From contig WBMZ01010244.1 of NCBI GenBank assembly GCA_013400975.1, positions 186,001-250,000 of the forward strand: a stretch of DNA of 64,000 nt. The letters run 5' to 3'. Below are positions 48,001 to 63,000 of the stretch, piece after piece (within the stretch, counting starts at the first letter, position 1; every line of letters begins with the position of its first letter). A program made the translations under genes and the position numbers. The stretch comes from Atrichornis clamosus. Taxonomy: Eukaryota > Chordata > Aves > Passeriformes > Menuridae. Under the pieces are notes generated by a model. It had not been told where the DNA came from, did no database searches, and saw only the letters and a list, made by a program, of their open reading frames with translations.

Positions 48001-51000
48001 TCTCTTACATTCCACTCTCCCGCCTGAAGACAAAGATGCAAACTGCCCTGTAAGAGCCTTTTTCTGTCCCTTTGTATTCAAACAGAAGGTATCAGTTTTA
48101 TTTTAATTGACAGATAGAAAAACCTTTAAAATTTGGAAAAGTATTATGTGATGTAAAAATATGTCTAACTAACCTTTGCACCTAACTGTTTTGTGAATAT
48201 TAATCCATTTTTATTCCCCAAATCCTTGTGAGACTGAGTAATTGGAATTTCTACAATGATTGCTAAAAATATTTACAACATTTGAACTATTTTTCTGGCT
48301 TTAAAACAAGGAACTGAGGCATACAGTGACTAGGGTGAAAGAAAATGAGGTTTTGAGCACAGCTAATTTTTGAAACTACGTAGGGCTCTGACATTTTAGG
48401 TTCTCAAGACACATGCCCCATTTACTTTATAGATAGCTGAAAATGTCAGCGTGTCTACTAATCTAACTGTTGACTTTGAAATGATGTACTTTGAAATAAG
48501 TAACCACCTAAATGATCATCTATAAAAAGTCTGAAATACTGTAGGTATTATAAAGAAAAGGCATTAGACACTGGCAAAGACAGGGACAGAGGGCTAAGTG
48601 ATTTGGCGCCTCGAAGTACTATTACTGGGAAACCACTTAACACAAACAGTTCATCTGCATTCACAACTCACCTTCCAACTTTTTCTACAGAGAAAATGCA
48701 GTTTTAAAAACAATAGATCACTATGCAAGCTTGATTTCATTCTAGAAAACAATTTATCTTGTCCAGTGAACATGACAAAATTCCAGCAGAAAAAAAAATC
48801 AAGTACACAAGTAGCTAAATGAATACTGTCCTGAAAGCTTCTTTTTATGCTTATTAAACTTTTGAGTGCTTTATTTGACAATTTAAGAATTTTATTAACT
48901 TAAAACTGTGAGCAAAGTTGGGGAGATGCTTTGGTTTGTTTTTTAAAGGAACCTAAAAATACCAAAGTGGAAAAATATATTCATACATATACTTAATTCA
49001 CCAAAAAAGACCTTTCAAGAGACCACTCTTTTTCTTCTTTATACCTGGCAAACCAGTATAAGGTGTTTCCTCTTTCCTATCTTAGCTTCTAACTGTATTA
49101 CACTTGCATTACACTTCAGTCTAGTTTCCCAAACAGCCTCCCTTTCTTGCTACAGCTGGCTCCTTTCCTTTCTCCATTCTGCCTGGGCTAAAAATGCAAA
49201 TCTCTGCTGGCAAAGAAAAGCCTCAATTGAGTACATAAAATTACAGCTAGTCCAATGACAGTAATTCAGAACTACAAGTCATAGCTTAAAAGGGATCTGC
49301 AGAGAATTTGCTGCTAGAGTCTACAGAGATTTGAGCGAGTATATGTCACTCATATAGTTTATAGTATATGACTTACAGTTTTATCACAGGAACAATAAAT
49401 ATAACTTTGATTTTGTTCTTGCAAAGCATTGAACAGTTTAGGCTGATGTTTAAAGAAAAGCAGCCTGCGGGAGATGCCTAGCACTGAATTTTTGGAGTTT
49501 TTTAAATGGCTAAGGTAAGGCAAAGAAGGTAGCATTAATATCCAGTAGCAGTACCAGTTCATCATGAGTCTCAAGATTTATTTAATTGTTACATAATGGT
49601 ATATAAACGTCTATAAGCACACAAAAAGTAGGAAAATTAAAAACTAAGTAGTTTAAAAATACTTATATTCTATTTCTCCAACTACCAGCAGCTAAATCAT
49701 TGTGACTGTAGTTATTGCCTATCAAAGGCATTAACCTTCTCTTTGTCCCATTCCACCCTCCCCATAAGGTACCAGCTGAATGCAAACATGCAAGAGAAAC
49801 AATGTGAAAGACTAATTACAAGGTAATGTCATCTTAGAAACGCTTATAATTGCATACATCACATTTCTACTCTGCTATTTTAGTATTTCAAAAACTGTGT
49901 GCAGTAGTATAATAAATACAGGCTTAATTTTACACGGTTCTTTTGAGTTCCCTTTGAAAACATTCCCATAAGCTTGGTTTAACCTCTTGTCAACAACTTA
50001 CATGCTCATCTTTCGGGACTGACTCTCCTTGTTTCCACTGTTCTTTTGGTCAGTTGAGTTAAATAAGTTGCGAGAAGAAGAACTAGCAGGGAAGGCAGCA
50101 TTCCCACTATTACCAGTAGAATGAGTCCGGAATGAATCATCTGAAATAAAGAGCTACAGCTTAGACAAAGAATTTGGGTTGAAAAAAGTACACAGAGAGT
50201 AAACAGAATGAGCTGTTTCCGTGGCAATAGTGGCATATTTTCTACGGTACTCATCCAAAATTTTAAGGGAATGATTTCAACTTAACATTTCTTCAAGTAT
50301 TTTTATGAAAAAACCCCGACTAAATAATAAGAATACACATTTTGGAAGAGAATATTAATACATTTAGTGTATGAAAAGAGTGTCATTTAAGTGGCCAATC
50401 TTTAGCTGCTTAAAATTTAGCTATTTAATGTAATTCAATTGTCTAGTGTCTATTGGTAGTGAATGGAAAGACAGCTTTTCTAGAAAGCCATTCATCTCAA
50501 TCATATCGTTAATCATCCAAACTCTTCAACAGAAGAGGACAGAACTGCAAATAGCAGTTTCTCTCTCTTAATTCAGTAGAAATTATATATAATATTCATT
50601 TTCCTCATGTAAAATGGGTGGAGGAAAACTGCAAACCCAACCTTTTTATGATATCCAAAATTCCAATCAGGACATGACAAACTCACTTTATTTTTACTAT
50701 TTTTAAACATAAATTTAGACAAATGTGCAAGAAAAAAAAGAGAATCTGAAAAATACACTAACTAGATTAGCACTTAAATGTTCAAAGGTATTGGATATCT
50801 ATTATACTGCTTTCTTTAGGAGAATGACATCTTACAGTACACTTGCCTAATTGGGCCCACATATTCAACAGTCCCACAAAAAACTAAAGTAAAATACAAT
50901 ATAATAACCTACTTACCACTAAAGGATAACATACAACTCTTTCCCATGCCTGATACTGAAGATGTATATCCTGTAGCAGAACTTCTACTTAAAAAAAAAC

Positions 51001-54000
51001 CAAACAAAACAAAACCAAATTGCTTATTTCAGAAAGCATTCTCAATTGTATCATCCTGCTCTTTAATAGTATTGGAGGTTATTTCTGAGTTTATATGAAA
51101 AACTGAAATGAGAACGTTATCCTGAAATTTCTTTAAGAAATGTATGAAATTAGATTTAGCAATTCATATTGAAAATTATTTTTAACATATGACAAAAGGT
51201 GACATATGTTAACTTAAAAAGGAATTAATAATCATTTACAGGCTCCAGCATGCTTTAGATGTTATTTTTTCCCTTAGTTAATCAATTAAACAGAAAGCTG
51301 AAACTATAGGTAACAATTCAGTGAGCACATCACTACTTTCACATATTCACGGGCATATAATTTCATAACAGCTGTCTATTAGTAAACATTTGCTTATGAG
51401 GTAAGCAAGGAAGATAATAAAGATACTTAGGACACTTGTCTATGTTGCTGTATTTTGGATGCAGTGCTTGAGTACTGAAAGACTGGCTTCGAACCAACTT
51501 GGATTTTTTTTCTTCTTTGCCTAAAAAGATAAATAACATTTTTTAATATGAAAATCATTGCATTTCCATTATTCTATTCAATAATTAAGAACACTTTTAA
51601 ATTTTGTGTTCTGTCAACCTATGGTAGATGAAGGAACCAATTTAAATAGTGATTTAAAACAAAACTAAAAATCATAGAAAACACATCCAGTTCTAGGAGA
51701 GGAATTTTTTCTTCTGTGCAACAGGTGAAATTTGGGTCCACAGATGTCAACAGCAGCTTTGCTGGGGTTTGACCTGCTGATGTGAGATTAAAGTGTTCCA
51801 AGTGAGTTTTTGAACAGTTCTTACCTGTTGAAGTACCAGACGAGCTTCCAGGAACAGAGAGATTGATACTTTTTGCCAACATTGATGATGTTTTACTGTC
51901 TCTACCTACAAAAAAAAAAAAAGTCCAATATAATCCCTTCTCTCTAAAAACTCAAATTTATATAAAAGAGAGGACATAACATATCACAGTCCTGGGGCAA
52001 AGAGTAATGATATCTAATCCAGTGCTACTAACACTTCAGAAATACCACAGGCAAGTTCTTACATTATATCACAAAATGAAAAACAAGAGAGAACTAAAAC
52101 TGTAATGAATTTTATTAATGAAGCCAAAATAAAATATATATATTATTCTATATAACATATAATGAGGCTGGTTTTCATAAATAACTTTACAAATACATAG
52201 AAACAAATTTTACTGCCACTTTCTAAAACTCTATTTATTGTTTAAAGTGTCTTTTTCTCCTTTCTCTACTACTTTTGTAGAAGAGTAAAGCATGCACAAA
52301 CAATATGTACACAAATAAAGAAACTTACGCTTCTTTTCAAACATTTTATCATTAATATTTGCAGATCTTCCTTCATTTTTCTGCTTCTCTTTTTCCAATT
52401 GTTCCTAAAAAATTAGTAACTTTCTTAGATATTACTCAGGTAAAAGTAAATAAGTTGTGTTTCAAAACAACAGTTCTTTTCTGCTTTCTCCTGGTAGTAG
52501 TACAACGCCTGATGAATATGCAGAAAACAAATTAAATAGTGCAGACTAAAATTAGGGTACATATCTCATATAAAAATCACATCCTGAAGAAAGCGCAAAG
52601 TTGAAGTTAACATCTATAACTTATTATTAAAATTATGCCTGGCCTTTGGGGTCTTTTATGTTTAAAAAGATACAGAAATTGGAAGCTAGCAATGTAAAAA
52701 TTTTCTGTTGCACAGATACTCTGAAAATAGAACTGGCAATGCTTTTATTTCTAATATGCAATTCAATGAAAATATTTTTCTTAAATGCTAAGATGTGTCA
52801 CATACACTCAAACTTTATAAAGGTCTAAAATTAACATCTACAGTTGATAAACCTTTATGGAAAACAAAACTAACTATGTAAAATTGTTCAGGCTCACAGA
52901 ATTTATTTGCCCTTCTGTAATACGAGCTAGCCTTAAAGTATCTTCTATTTGGTGAATAGATATCACTCCAACTCCAAAAAACTATATAATATTAGCTTAT
53001 TTTCTGTACCATTTTCATAATAAAAAGTGGTAAGTGAACCATAATTGTTCTAATCTATTTTTTTCATGTAATTCTAATTGCTACCTGAGTAAAAATTTAA
53101 AAAAAAAAGAGGTGATTAATTCAGGTCAAGGTTGCTGGAATATAGTTTCTACAAAGTCAGTTACTAAAATTAAGGAAACTGATTAACATATTCAGTATTA
53201 AAATCTTTAGCAGTCAGATACATTTAAGTGGGCTGAATGACTCTTCATCTGTTTGGGACTGCAACATGTCACAATTTACTGTAAACATCTCAGATTCCCC
53301 AAAAGCACGCCTCTCACAGACCAGACTATGCTTAATGAGGCCTTTGTGATACAGAAGGGTTGCCCATATCAATAGACTATATCATAAAATTTCAGGTGCT
53401 CTTCTAAAGTGAATCTGTAGAAACAGGGTAAAAATTGAAGTCATCATACAATACACAGCAACACGGAGCACACGGGAGGCTCTTTTCCACTGCTCAAATG
53501 CTTTCACTATAAAAGCATTAATTGCATGTACGTGAAGACTGCTAGAGCTAAGTTCAAGACTTTGAATATGTGCATGCACGTCCTGAGAACAAAGTTGAAC
53601 CGTTGGCTGAAGATAACGGGAGGTGGAAGAAAGTCTGTGAGTCAGGTATATGTGTTCATACTGACCTGCAACAGCTAATGACATCAAAGTGAACCACAAA
53701 TGTAGGAAACAATGACATTTTTTGGACAGTCTTTAATCTGTTCTGGTTCACTACAGAGAAGTTCATTAACTACAAATCAAAGGAACTATGTTAACTGTAT
53801 CAGGATCTTCTAAATCCTATTGGCTTCTAGCTTCTCCCACTTCAGGCTGGAGAGGAGGCAGCAGAACAGAGGACTACAGTGGTCTGGTCTAGGCTTTGTG
53901 AAGACGTAGTTTGTGGTGAAAATATAAGCTATGTGATGAACTGCCTACTGCAGCTTTTGCTTTTCTTTTTTTTACTGGCTAATAGGAAAGCCTGTAGCAC

Positions 54001-57000
54001 ACAGAGCATCCTTCAGCTTCCTCAGGACAAAAGAAGTTATGACATTAATTTCTTTGCCTAGGGAAGCTGTATGTAAGTTCTGAGGTAATATAACAATTCA
54101 AATATAACATATTATGTTATATGTGGTATTTCTCAAGAAACTGAAGTTTGCCTTTCTAATTGATGCAGGAAAATTTAGGTAATAAAGAAAAGAATGTTCC
54201 ATTTTAATTTCAAGGACTTAACCCTATTGCAAAGTGTAAAATGAAACCACGCACAGATTAAGAACCTACTAGGTCTCTCTACAGTATGCATTTCCCCTAT
54301 CTTAAAGTTATTGCCGCATTAATATTTAGCTACAAACTATTTTAAAAAAATGACAGAGTGTACTGATAAAATATACCATTTCCAAAAGGAGATGTTCTTG
54401 TCTCTCTTTTTCTTGATCCAATAAATCATTTTCGTAAAATCTTTTCTGAAACTTCAAAATAAAACCAATAAAATAAAAAATCACTACATGAAAATGGAAA
54501 CTAAAAGTAGTTGGTAATTATTAAAGTTAGTAAGTACTTACAGCATCTACAGAGATCTCCATTCTGTCCAATTCTAACACTGTCTATAAAGAAAATTAAA
54601 ACATTATTATTACTCAAAAGCATGTCACAATTTTAAGTAAAAAGGCTTAGGAACCAGGACTGAAAAAAACAACTCAGAAATCTGTGAATAACTCAAAAGG
54701 CTCCAGGCAGGCATTTACCCAGTCTCTCCTGCAGACTGGCCCTGTAAGGAAGCCACCTACTTTAGCTATTTCCCTTCATGGTTTCTAAATTTGAGACTAA
54801 CCACAGGCATTCCTTCAAGATGTACTTTTTAGAATATTCACATTACAAATGCATTTGTAACATTTTAGAATCCTGCAAATGCTTTATCTGTATATTTTAT
54901 AACATATAGATTAATAAGATATCTCTGTCTCAAAGACCTGATCAGTTTTACTAGGATCAGAATTTAATCCTATCTCTAGTCATCTGCTATTTTTTCGTAA
55001 ATGGTCATTGAGCCAAAATCCTGAATTTCAATCACTAGAAAATAACTGCAATATAAGTAACCAAGGAAACACCAGTGCTCCTAAATTTCACAGAATGTAC
55101 TATACTACATCATCTTTTAGTTGTTCAAAATTACATAATAGACAATAACATTTTTTAATCTCCTGTTCTTTCATTGAGAAAAAACAACAGAAAGCATAAC
55201 TTTAGTCATCTGAACTTTCAATGATAACCCCAAGACAAAATGCTGCTGAAAAAGAAAAATGCTTACTCTTTTTACAATAGTGAGGACATCCTTGTCTTTC
55301 TCTTGACACAAAAGTTTCCTTATACATAATTCCAATTGCTGAAGTAAATGTTTATCAGTGGGAATCTTCAGAGTAGATTTAACTTTTGGCAACAAACAGC
55401 ATAGCTTCATTCTACAAAAAAAACCCACAAGCAAGCAAACCAAATATTCACCTTTTTATGCAGATGTTTAATAAATATTATTAATTTCTCAATGCAATGC
55501 ATGCTAGAATTTGAGACAAAATAATTAAATTAGGAGGTCTTACTTTTCAGAAGTGATTGTTGCTTATGTGTTGTTTCCAGACATACCATAATGTTTAACA
55601 AAACTTCTCCATAGATCAGGACTACAGTTCATAAACATATCTTTGGTTTGGTAGGGGTTTTTTAATCTAGAAAAATAAGCAGACCTCTGGATTTTCTAAG
55701 TGATCTGCACACCTAACTTTATCAGTTACCTAAATATCCTGGAAATCTGGTCCATTGGTACAAAGGAGCCTAAGTCTCACCAAAAATGATGATACTGCAA
55801 TTCCATACAACTGCAAGGATGAAAATGTATCAGATAGATTAATAGGATATAACTATATACTGTGTTCTAAAAGAAAAAAGCCCTTCTTTCCTGTTCCTGA
55901 TCTTCCTGTTTCTGTCTGGAGGCTGCCCCGGCTTGTGCTGGCTCTGCTCCTTGCTGGACCTTTCCTCAGCTAACAAAACTAACAGGAAACTAACTTATTT
56001 GAGAGGGCAGAAAACCCAAACAGATTTCTAACGGCTTAGTGAGTTTAATCAGCCTGGCCAAAGGTCCAAAAAGCACTTCTCAAGGCAATGGAAGGGGTGG
56101 ACAGTGTGGGTAAGAAACTGTGAGCTGATCTACTGACTGAGGAAGCACTTTTAAATGCAGTAAATTCTGACAGAAAAATTATTCACATAAAACAACCAAG
56201 AAAAACTTCAAACTTAATAATACCTTGCTGCTCAGGCACTGTAATGATATACTTTCATCTGTTACTAGACTGCCCCTGTGAAGCTCAACTTTGCCTGCTT
56301 TCAAACTGTATGGCATAAAACACTTAGGTGAATTTGAGCATGACTTTCCTGTATTAAGGATCGAAATTTTTCTCAAGGAACCCAGCTCTGTGAGCTGGAA
56401 GACAGAAATTGGAAGCAAAATGAAGCCCCCATAATTCAAGGGGAATCCAGTGATCTGCTACAACACTTAGACAGAAAAGCAGTGTTCCCCAGGACTCTGT
56501 ATTGTGGATAGTCCTGTTTAATATCTTTAGCAATGATCTGCACAAGGGGATTGAGGGCATCCTCACTCAGTGTGCAGATGACACCAGGTTGGGTGGGAGT
56601 GTTCATCTGCTGTGGGGTAGGAAGGTCTATAGAGGGATGTGGGACTGACTGGATCGATGGGATGAGGCCAACTGTGTGAGGTTCAACACAGCCAAGTGCC
56701 AGGTCCTGCCCTTGAGTCACAACCCTCTGCAGTGCTACAAGGCTGGGGGCAGAGTGGCTGGAAAGTGGCGCAGTGGAAAAGGATGTGGATGTGCTGGTCA
56801 ACAGCAGCTGAACATGAGCCAGCTGTGCCCAGGTGGCCCAGAAGGCCAGTGGCATCCTGGCCTGTATCAGCAACAGTGTGGCCAGCAGGACCAGGGCAGT
56901 GATTGTCCCCCTGTACTCAGCACTGGTGAGGCCACACCTGGAGTGCTGTGTTCAGTTCTGGGCCCCTCAGGACAAAAAAGACACTGAGGTGCTGGAGTGA

Positions 57001-60000
57001 GTCCAGAGAAGGGCAGCGGAGTTGGGGAAGGGACTGGAGCANTTGGGGAAGGGGCTGGAGCACAAGTCTGATGAGGAGCATGTGAAGGAGTTGGGGGTGT
57101 TTAGCCTGGAACAGAGAAGGCTCAGCGGGGACCTTATTACTCTCTACAACTACCTGAAAGGTTGTATTGTGGTGTTCAGTCTTTCCTCCCAAATAGGAAG
57201 TGACAGGGCGAGACAAAATGGTCTGAAGTTGCTCCAGGAGAGGCTTAGATTGCATGCTAGGAACAAGTTCTTCACTGAAAGGTTTGTCAAGCAGTGGAAC
57301 AGGCTGCCCAGGGCAGTGGTGGAGTCACTATCCCTGGAGGTATTTAACAGACATGTAGATGTGGTGCTTAGGGACATGGTTAGCGGCTGACTTAGCAGTC
57401 TTAGGCTAGTGGTTGGACTTGATGATTTTAAAGGTCTTTTCCAACCTAAATGATTTTATGATTCTATAATAATTCATTCCCTTGATTCCAAGGTATTGTT
57501 TCTAAACTTGTTATATAAAAAATGTGTTAATTGCTTTTCATATCATTAACACCAGAATACTCTGCAGATTAATTGAAAAACATTTCATGCACTTGAAGAA
57601 ATAAAAATTCCTTCATTTGATCAGACTGTACGAGCATATAATAGTGACTAGTTTTAATGTTAGAACTAGATTAAAAGAAATATCAAGAACAATACATGGT
57701 GATATTCTCTGTTGTTCTCAGAGCCAACTGGCTTTGGATCAGAGACAATCCTGTGCCAGACATGGTAACTTCGTGATTATAAACATTTAAAAAAAAATTT
57801 CTCATATGAATTCACCTAACCATTTTTATACCTTCAAAATACTTCAACCATCACAATTTCCCATTACAAAAAGTTACACCACACTGTAGAAATCCAGAAT
57901 AATATGTCCCCTAAGTCTATTTTAAAACCATCAGCTAGCAACTATGTCTAACCTGTAAATTTCACTCCACTGGATACAATGCATTCCTTTTGTACAAGGA
58001 CTTAGGGAATCTAGAAAAGAATTAAGATGAATCCAGAAAAGAATTAAGACGAAATGAATTTTAATGTCAGCTAAGGGATTGCAAGTTAGTTCATGTTTCC
58101 ATTAAATTTTAATATTGTATCAATAGAGCTTTTAATTAAAATATTTGTTAAAAGCAAGAAGCTACTACAGATTATATACAAATTTAGTTTAGTGTTTTAA
58201 TATAATCCTCTGATTTTAATGACATGAGACATGAATGTTAATCTATATGCACAAAATGGCTGTTTTTGGGAGACTGCTTAGTTGAGATGTGGTAGTTATA
58301 CTAAACACAGTGTCTATTTAAAGAGTTTCACTTGGTAATAAACAGTATGTGGTGAAGCTTCCTTAGAGCACACACGTATGTGCAAATTGTGTTTACATAA
58401 AACTCTGTGCAGCATTAGTATTAGATGTTCAGACATGTTGGTGATGACAAACTGAAAGACACACATCAGAAACAAAATTAAAAGCGTAAAATCACACAAA
58501 ATATGTGACCAAAAATATCTGCTTTCCTAATGGTAATAACTGTCTGGTCCCTATCTGTTCAGAAAACAAAGAAACAAAAGTTACTACAAAATTAACAGAA
58601 AAAACACCGTATAAAAATGAATAACAGACGAAATTCCCTTATATTATTCTATTCTTTTTCAATTTTCTTTAATAATGAAATAAATACACTTTTCCATAAG
58701 GTAAAACCTGTTCTTACTTGTTAAGCTCAGACAACTGAAAGAATTGCTTTAGTGTTTTACTTTACATATAGTGACAATGAAATGGATGGAAATTAATGGA
58801 GACTGAAATTATGTTTCTCTCTCTGTACCCAAGAAAGAGCACACTACTTTCTTCCCATCTACTGCTGGCTCCTCTGCCTCGTTGTTCCCTTCACTCCCAA
58901 ACCCCGATGCTTTTCATCAGTCCCTCAAACACTCAGACTGACCAGCTTCTGTGGTTTTCTAACATCACTCCCATACACCCACACCTTTAATACTGGTCAT
59001 TCTGAAGGCTCTTTACCTTTTTACTCAAGTCTCACTATTTAAACAAAACACAAAACCTCTAACAATATTTGTTAATATATTATTTAAAGCTTTTTTTCCT
59101 GTAGACTGCTACATATTCTTCATACCTGACATTTGCCACTGGATCATGTGTAAGTTCAAGCACAGGTAAAAAGAAGTATTTACAGAAGAATGATTTTGAA
59201 AACAGTTCCATAATGAATTCACAGGTATCTAAAAAACGAAGTCTGTTCCAATAACTTTTTCCTTGGCCTAGTTCTGAAAAACAAAAATCCAGAGATATTA
59301 TCTGTCAAGTTTTCAATGTCAGATAGAAAATATTTCACAGGTTGACCTTAGACTTAAAGGTGATAATCACATGCATCAAAAGGTATACCTTCTCAATTTT
59401 TATCTCAATTCTTTCTTTTAGTGAAAAACTAACATTCTGAATTCAATTAATTTTGTCAGTGAGCACTTAAAAAAGCAAAAGTAGCAAGTGAAGTAGCTAC
59501 TGTGTTAAACAAAGACCTGTACGCCTTTCAAACCATGTCACAGAAGTATCAAAATTACTGCGTAAATGTTAGGGAAAGTTAATGAGAACTGCTAAAACTT
59601 CTAACCTATCTTTAAAACACACAGCATACACCAAAAAGTCAACTTTAGGTTACTGCTAAATAGTTTTCTGAGATTTATTCAGCACTTCCTATGCTGAAGT
59701 CTCTAGACAATTTTACTTCTATAGAGAAACTCTGCTTTGTATATTGCTGCACCTCAGCTCAGTAATTTTGGTTACAAGAAGTAGGGTTGGAGGGGTCCTG
59801 GCATATTATCAATTTCCTACATTGTCTATTCCCCAATCCCTTTACATCAGCTGCAGATATATTCCTCACATATGCACAGTGTGTTTTGCCTGGTGATAAT
59901 ATGAGCAACTGAGTGTCTTTTAAGTGTACTCCTTCCAATGAAGGAAGGAGATTACGCTGAATAAATATAACTATAAATAGATCTTCAGTCAAAACTAACT

Positions 60001-63000
60001 TTCATTTCTAAGTAACCAAGGAAAAATTATCTTACGTTCAATCAGTTTCTGAATAACCTCATGTCTCTGTTCTTGTTTGCGATTGTAACGCAAATAAACG
60101 CAGAGAGTTCGAGCAGCTGCTTTTTGGACTGGCAGGACATTCTTGAAAGAAATAAAGGGAACACAATTAAACATATCTGAAAGAATATGACTAAAAACAT
60201 ATAAAAATTCTAGCAGTAGAAAAAATAGCTAAAAAGTAGCCTACCTTTATAAATTTTTAAATAATTGTCATAATATAAGGGAGAACTAGGAAGTTTGGCC
60301 AATTCATGAGACACCTACTTCTTTATTCCTTCTGCCCAATTTGTATATTCAGCTATTTCATAAGCACCTTAAAGTATGCCATGTTTGTAAGGCACCTTCT
60401 GTATTGCAGGTGTTAGAAAATAAAACTTACATCTTCCCTTAAATGGTTTTATTCTTGAATTAACTCAGTAAAATTTCAGACTAGTAGCTCTAAGTGATCA
60501 TTTATTTTAGGAATACAGTGTTCTTTCATAAAGAACAAACACAATGTAATATATGGAATCAAGACAAAGAAGGCATATCTCAGAGGAAAAAGTTTTGATT
60601 TAACTAGAAACAAACTAATAATGAGCACACGGAAAGGAAAGAAGTCTTGGGTAGGAGGAAAACTATCAATCTAAATTTTGCTCCTCTAACCTTCAGAGCA
60701 AATTCTCAGACATATAAAAAAGTACAGCTTGATATACTGTATGCAATGAGAATAGTACTTTAAGATTAATATAATACAAGAAGTACTACACATAGCAAAT
60801 ATCCAGTGGTCACTGCTCTAACTCATGTAAATAAAAACAAATGAGAAAGTGCCAGGTGGACTCACATTTGTCAAAATTATTGTCAACATTCTGTGAAGAA
60901 AACGGTAATAAATCTGATCACTTGATATGATATGAGGGAGACAAGCATATTTTTGTAGTAACTTCTCATGAGTTCTCCATTTCAAAGAAGTCGCTGCTCT
61001 CTGTTCTGCTGTTGTTAATGCAGGAATCAAGTCAGGAATAGAGAGTAACTAGAAACAGAAATATAAACATTAATTATATATTTTCTAGCTATGTGTCATG
61101 TTACTATGCTTAAAAGGCATATGACAACAATATAAGAAGGGAAGACTAGTCCAAAAGCTATTCCAGTACCTAACTAATACACTTTCATCTCCAACCCTTC
61201 TCCTGACAAAGAAAAACTAAACACCATTCTCTTCATAAAACCCTTTTACAGATATTAAGACCATTACGCCAACTCTCCTCAGTTTTCTCTTTCTCAAACC
61301 AAATGAATCCCATTTTTCTTCTATCCTCTTAAACTTTGCAGTTATTGTTCTCATTTCCCTAATTAGTTTTAGTAGGAATTAATATTATACACCTTTTCTC
61401 AGTAGGAGGCAAAGAATTTATAGTAGCCAAGCTAAATTCCCTTTAGCACTAAGAAAAATGAAACAGACCACCACACTTGACGTTGGATCTGCTACCTGTT
61501 ATATCTGTTTACAGCTGTGAACATCTGACAAATTCAAATTTTTAAATTACACTCTTAACTTCTGTCCATACAAGAAAATAAATTTCTTCAGTTCTTACAC
61601 TGTTGCAATATCTCAATTTATCCATACATTTAGGACGTATGCTCCAAACAGCATCTTTTCTGTTCTGTCTTACAGGGGAGGAGTCACGGAATAAACTATC
61701 ATCCAGAGACACATACAATTAAATTAGCAAAGTTGGGAGCTGAATACAGATCTCTTTATTCAGTGTCTTTACTTCAGGAAATATATTTTCTTCCAACAGA
61801 AGCTGTGTCTGAAAATGGTAACCATGGAAAATTGACACATCAATAAGAAAAAGATTTAAAACGAGTGTTATCTATCACTCTTTTAGCATGAAACCAAGCT
61901 TTGTCTTCACCTAACTGTGGTTAATTAGAAAAAGAACATGGATAAACTGTTCATTTTTATATTAACTAATATTTCAAAACTTTTTTTTTATTTCACAGTT
62001 TATAAAGTCAACAACAAAAAAAAGAACCCAACAGAAACTTCATATCTCTCCAAAGCAGAAATTAAGCATGAAAACCTTTTCATACAAAATATATTTGAAC
62101 TTTGCTACTACCTTCATTTAGAAAGGTAATTTTTAAAAAAACACAAGAGAATACCCACCTTGCTTTCTGATCCATTGTTTTCTCCTCTATTAGTCATTAG
62201 TTCAAGAATTTCGGGAAGGTGACCTACTAGGGCATCTAACACCTATTTAAAGAAAGGCTGCATGAAAGAGGCCTGTAAATTAACTTGACTCCATTTTTAA
62301 TTCTCACCAACATATCCCTGCTGACATCTCTTATGTTACTGTTCTCTCACGTTGAAAAAAAAAAAAAGGAGATGCACTGCAGTTGCATTGATGAGGACTG
62401 GGATTTAAAATTGATATTTTAATGTAGTAAGTAATAGAAGTATTACAGGTCTCAGTTTTGATTTATGTGATCAGACAATGTTTTCCAAGCAGTCCATTGA
62501 ATACAGTATTCTAAAATTAACATACATTCTTAAGAAAGATCTGTATTTCATCAGCAGTTAAGAGCCTCAGCAAACAAAAAGAAATGCTTTTTTATATTTG
62601 CCAGCTGTATCTTAAAAGCAGTATTTCCTATGTTAAGAAAAAATGCAGTTGATAGACAAAATAGAATATATAGCCTATATTAATAGACTAACCATACTTT
62701 CAAATGTTGTGAGGCTTGAAACTTGACTAGAAAAGTATAAAACTGAGTATTTTTTGTACCAATTCAAACTGAGGTGGTATGGAAGATAGAACTCAATATA
62801 TTAGTTATTATTCACATAAACATAAAGAGATCGAAACAAGGAATTTTGCAAAATCACCAGATGCTTCTAAGTCTCAACTTTCAGGTGTTCAACTTGAAAA
62901 ATCTTAGAATATGGGTTAGAATTTCGTAGACTATAAGTAGATGTTTTATGAATACTTTCAACTTCCTTGAAAACATCTAACAAAAATACTGAATGAAAAA

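Noticed and set aside
54440..54451. Alternative acceptor six bases inside the PPP4R4 FQKRFY exon
   Set aside because: It would remove Phe-Gln, which human PPP4R4 retains as FQKKFY, so the upstream AG was chosen.
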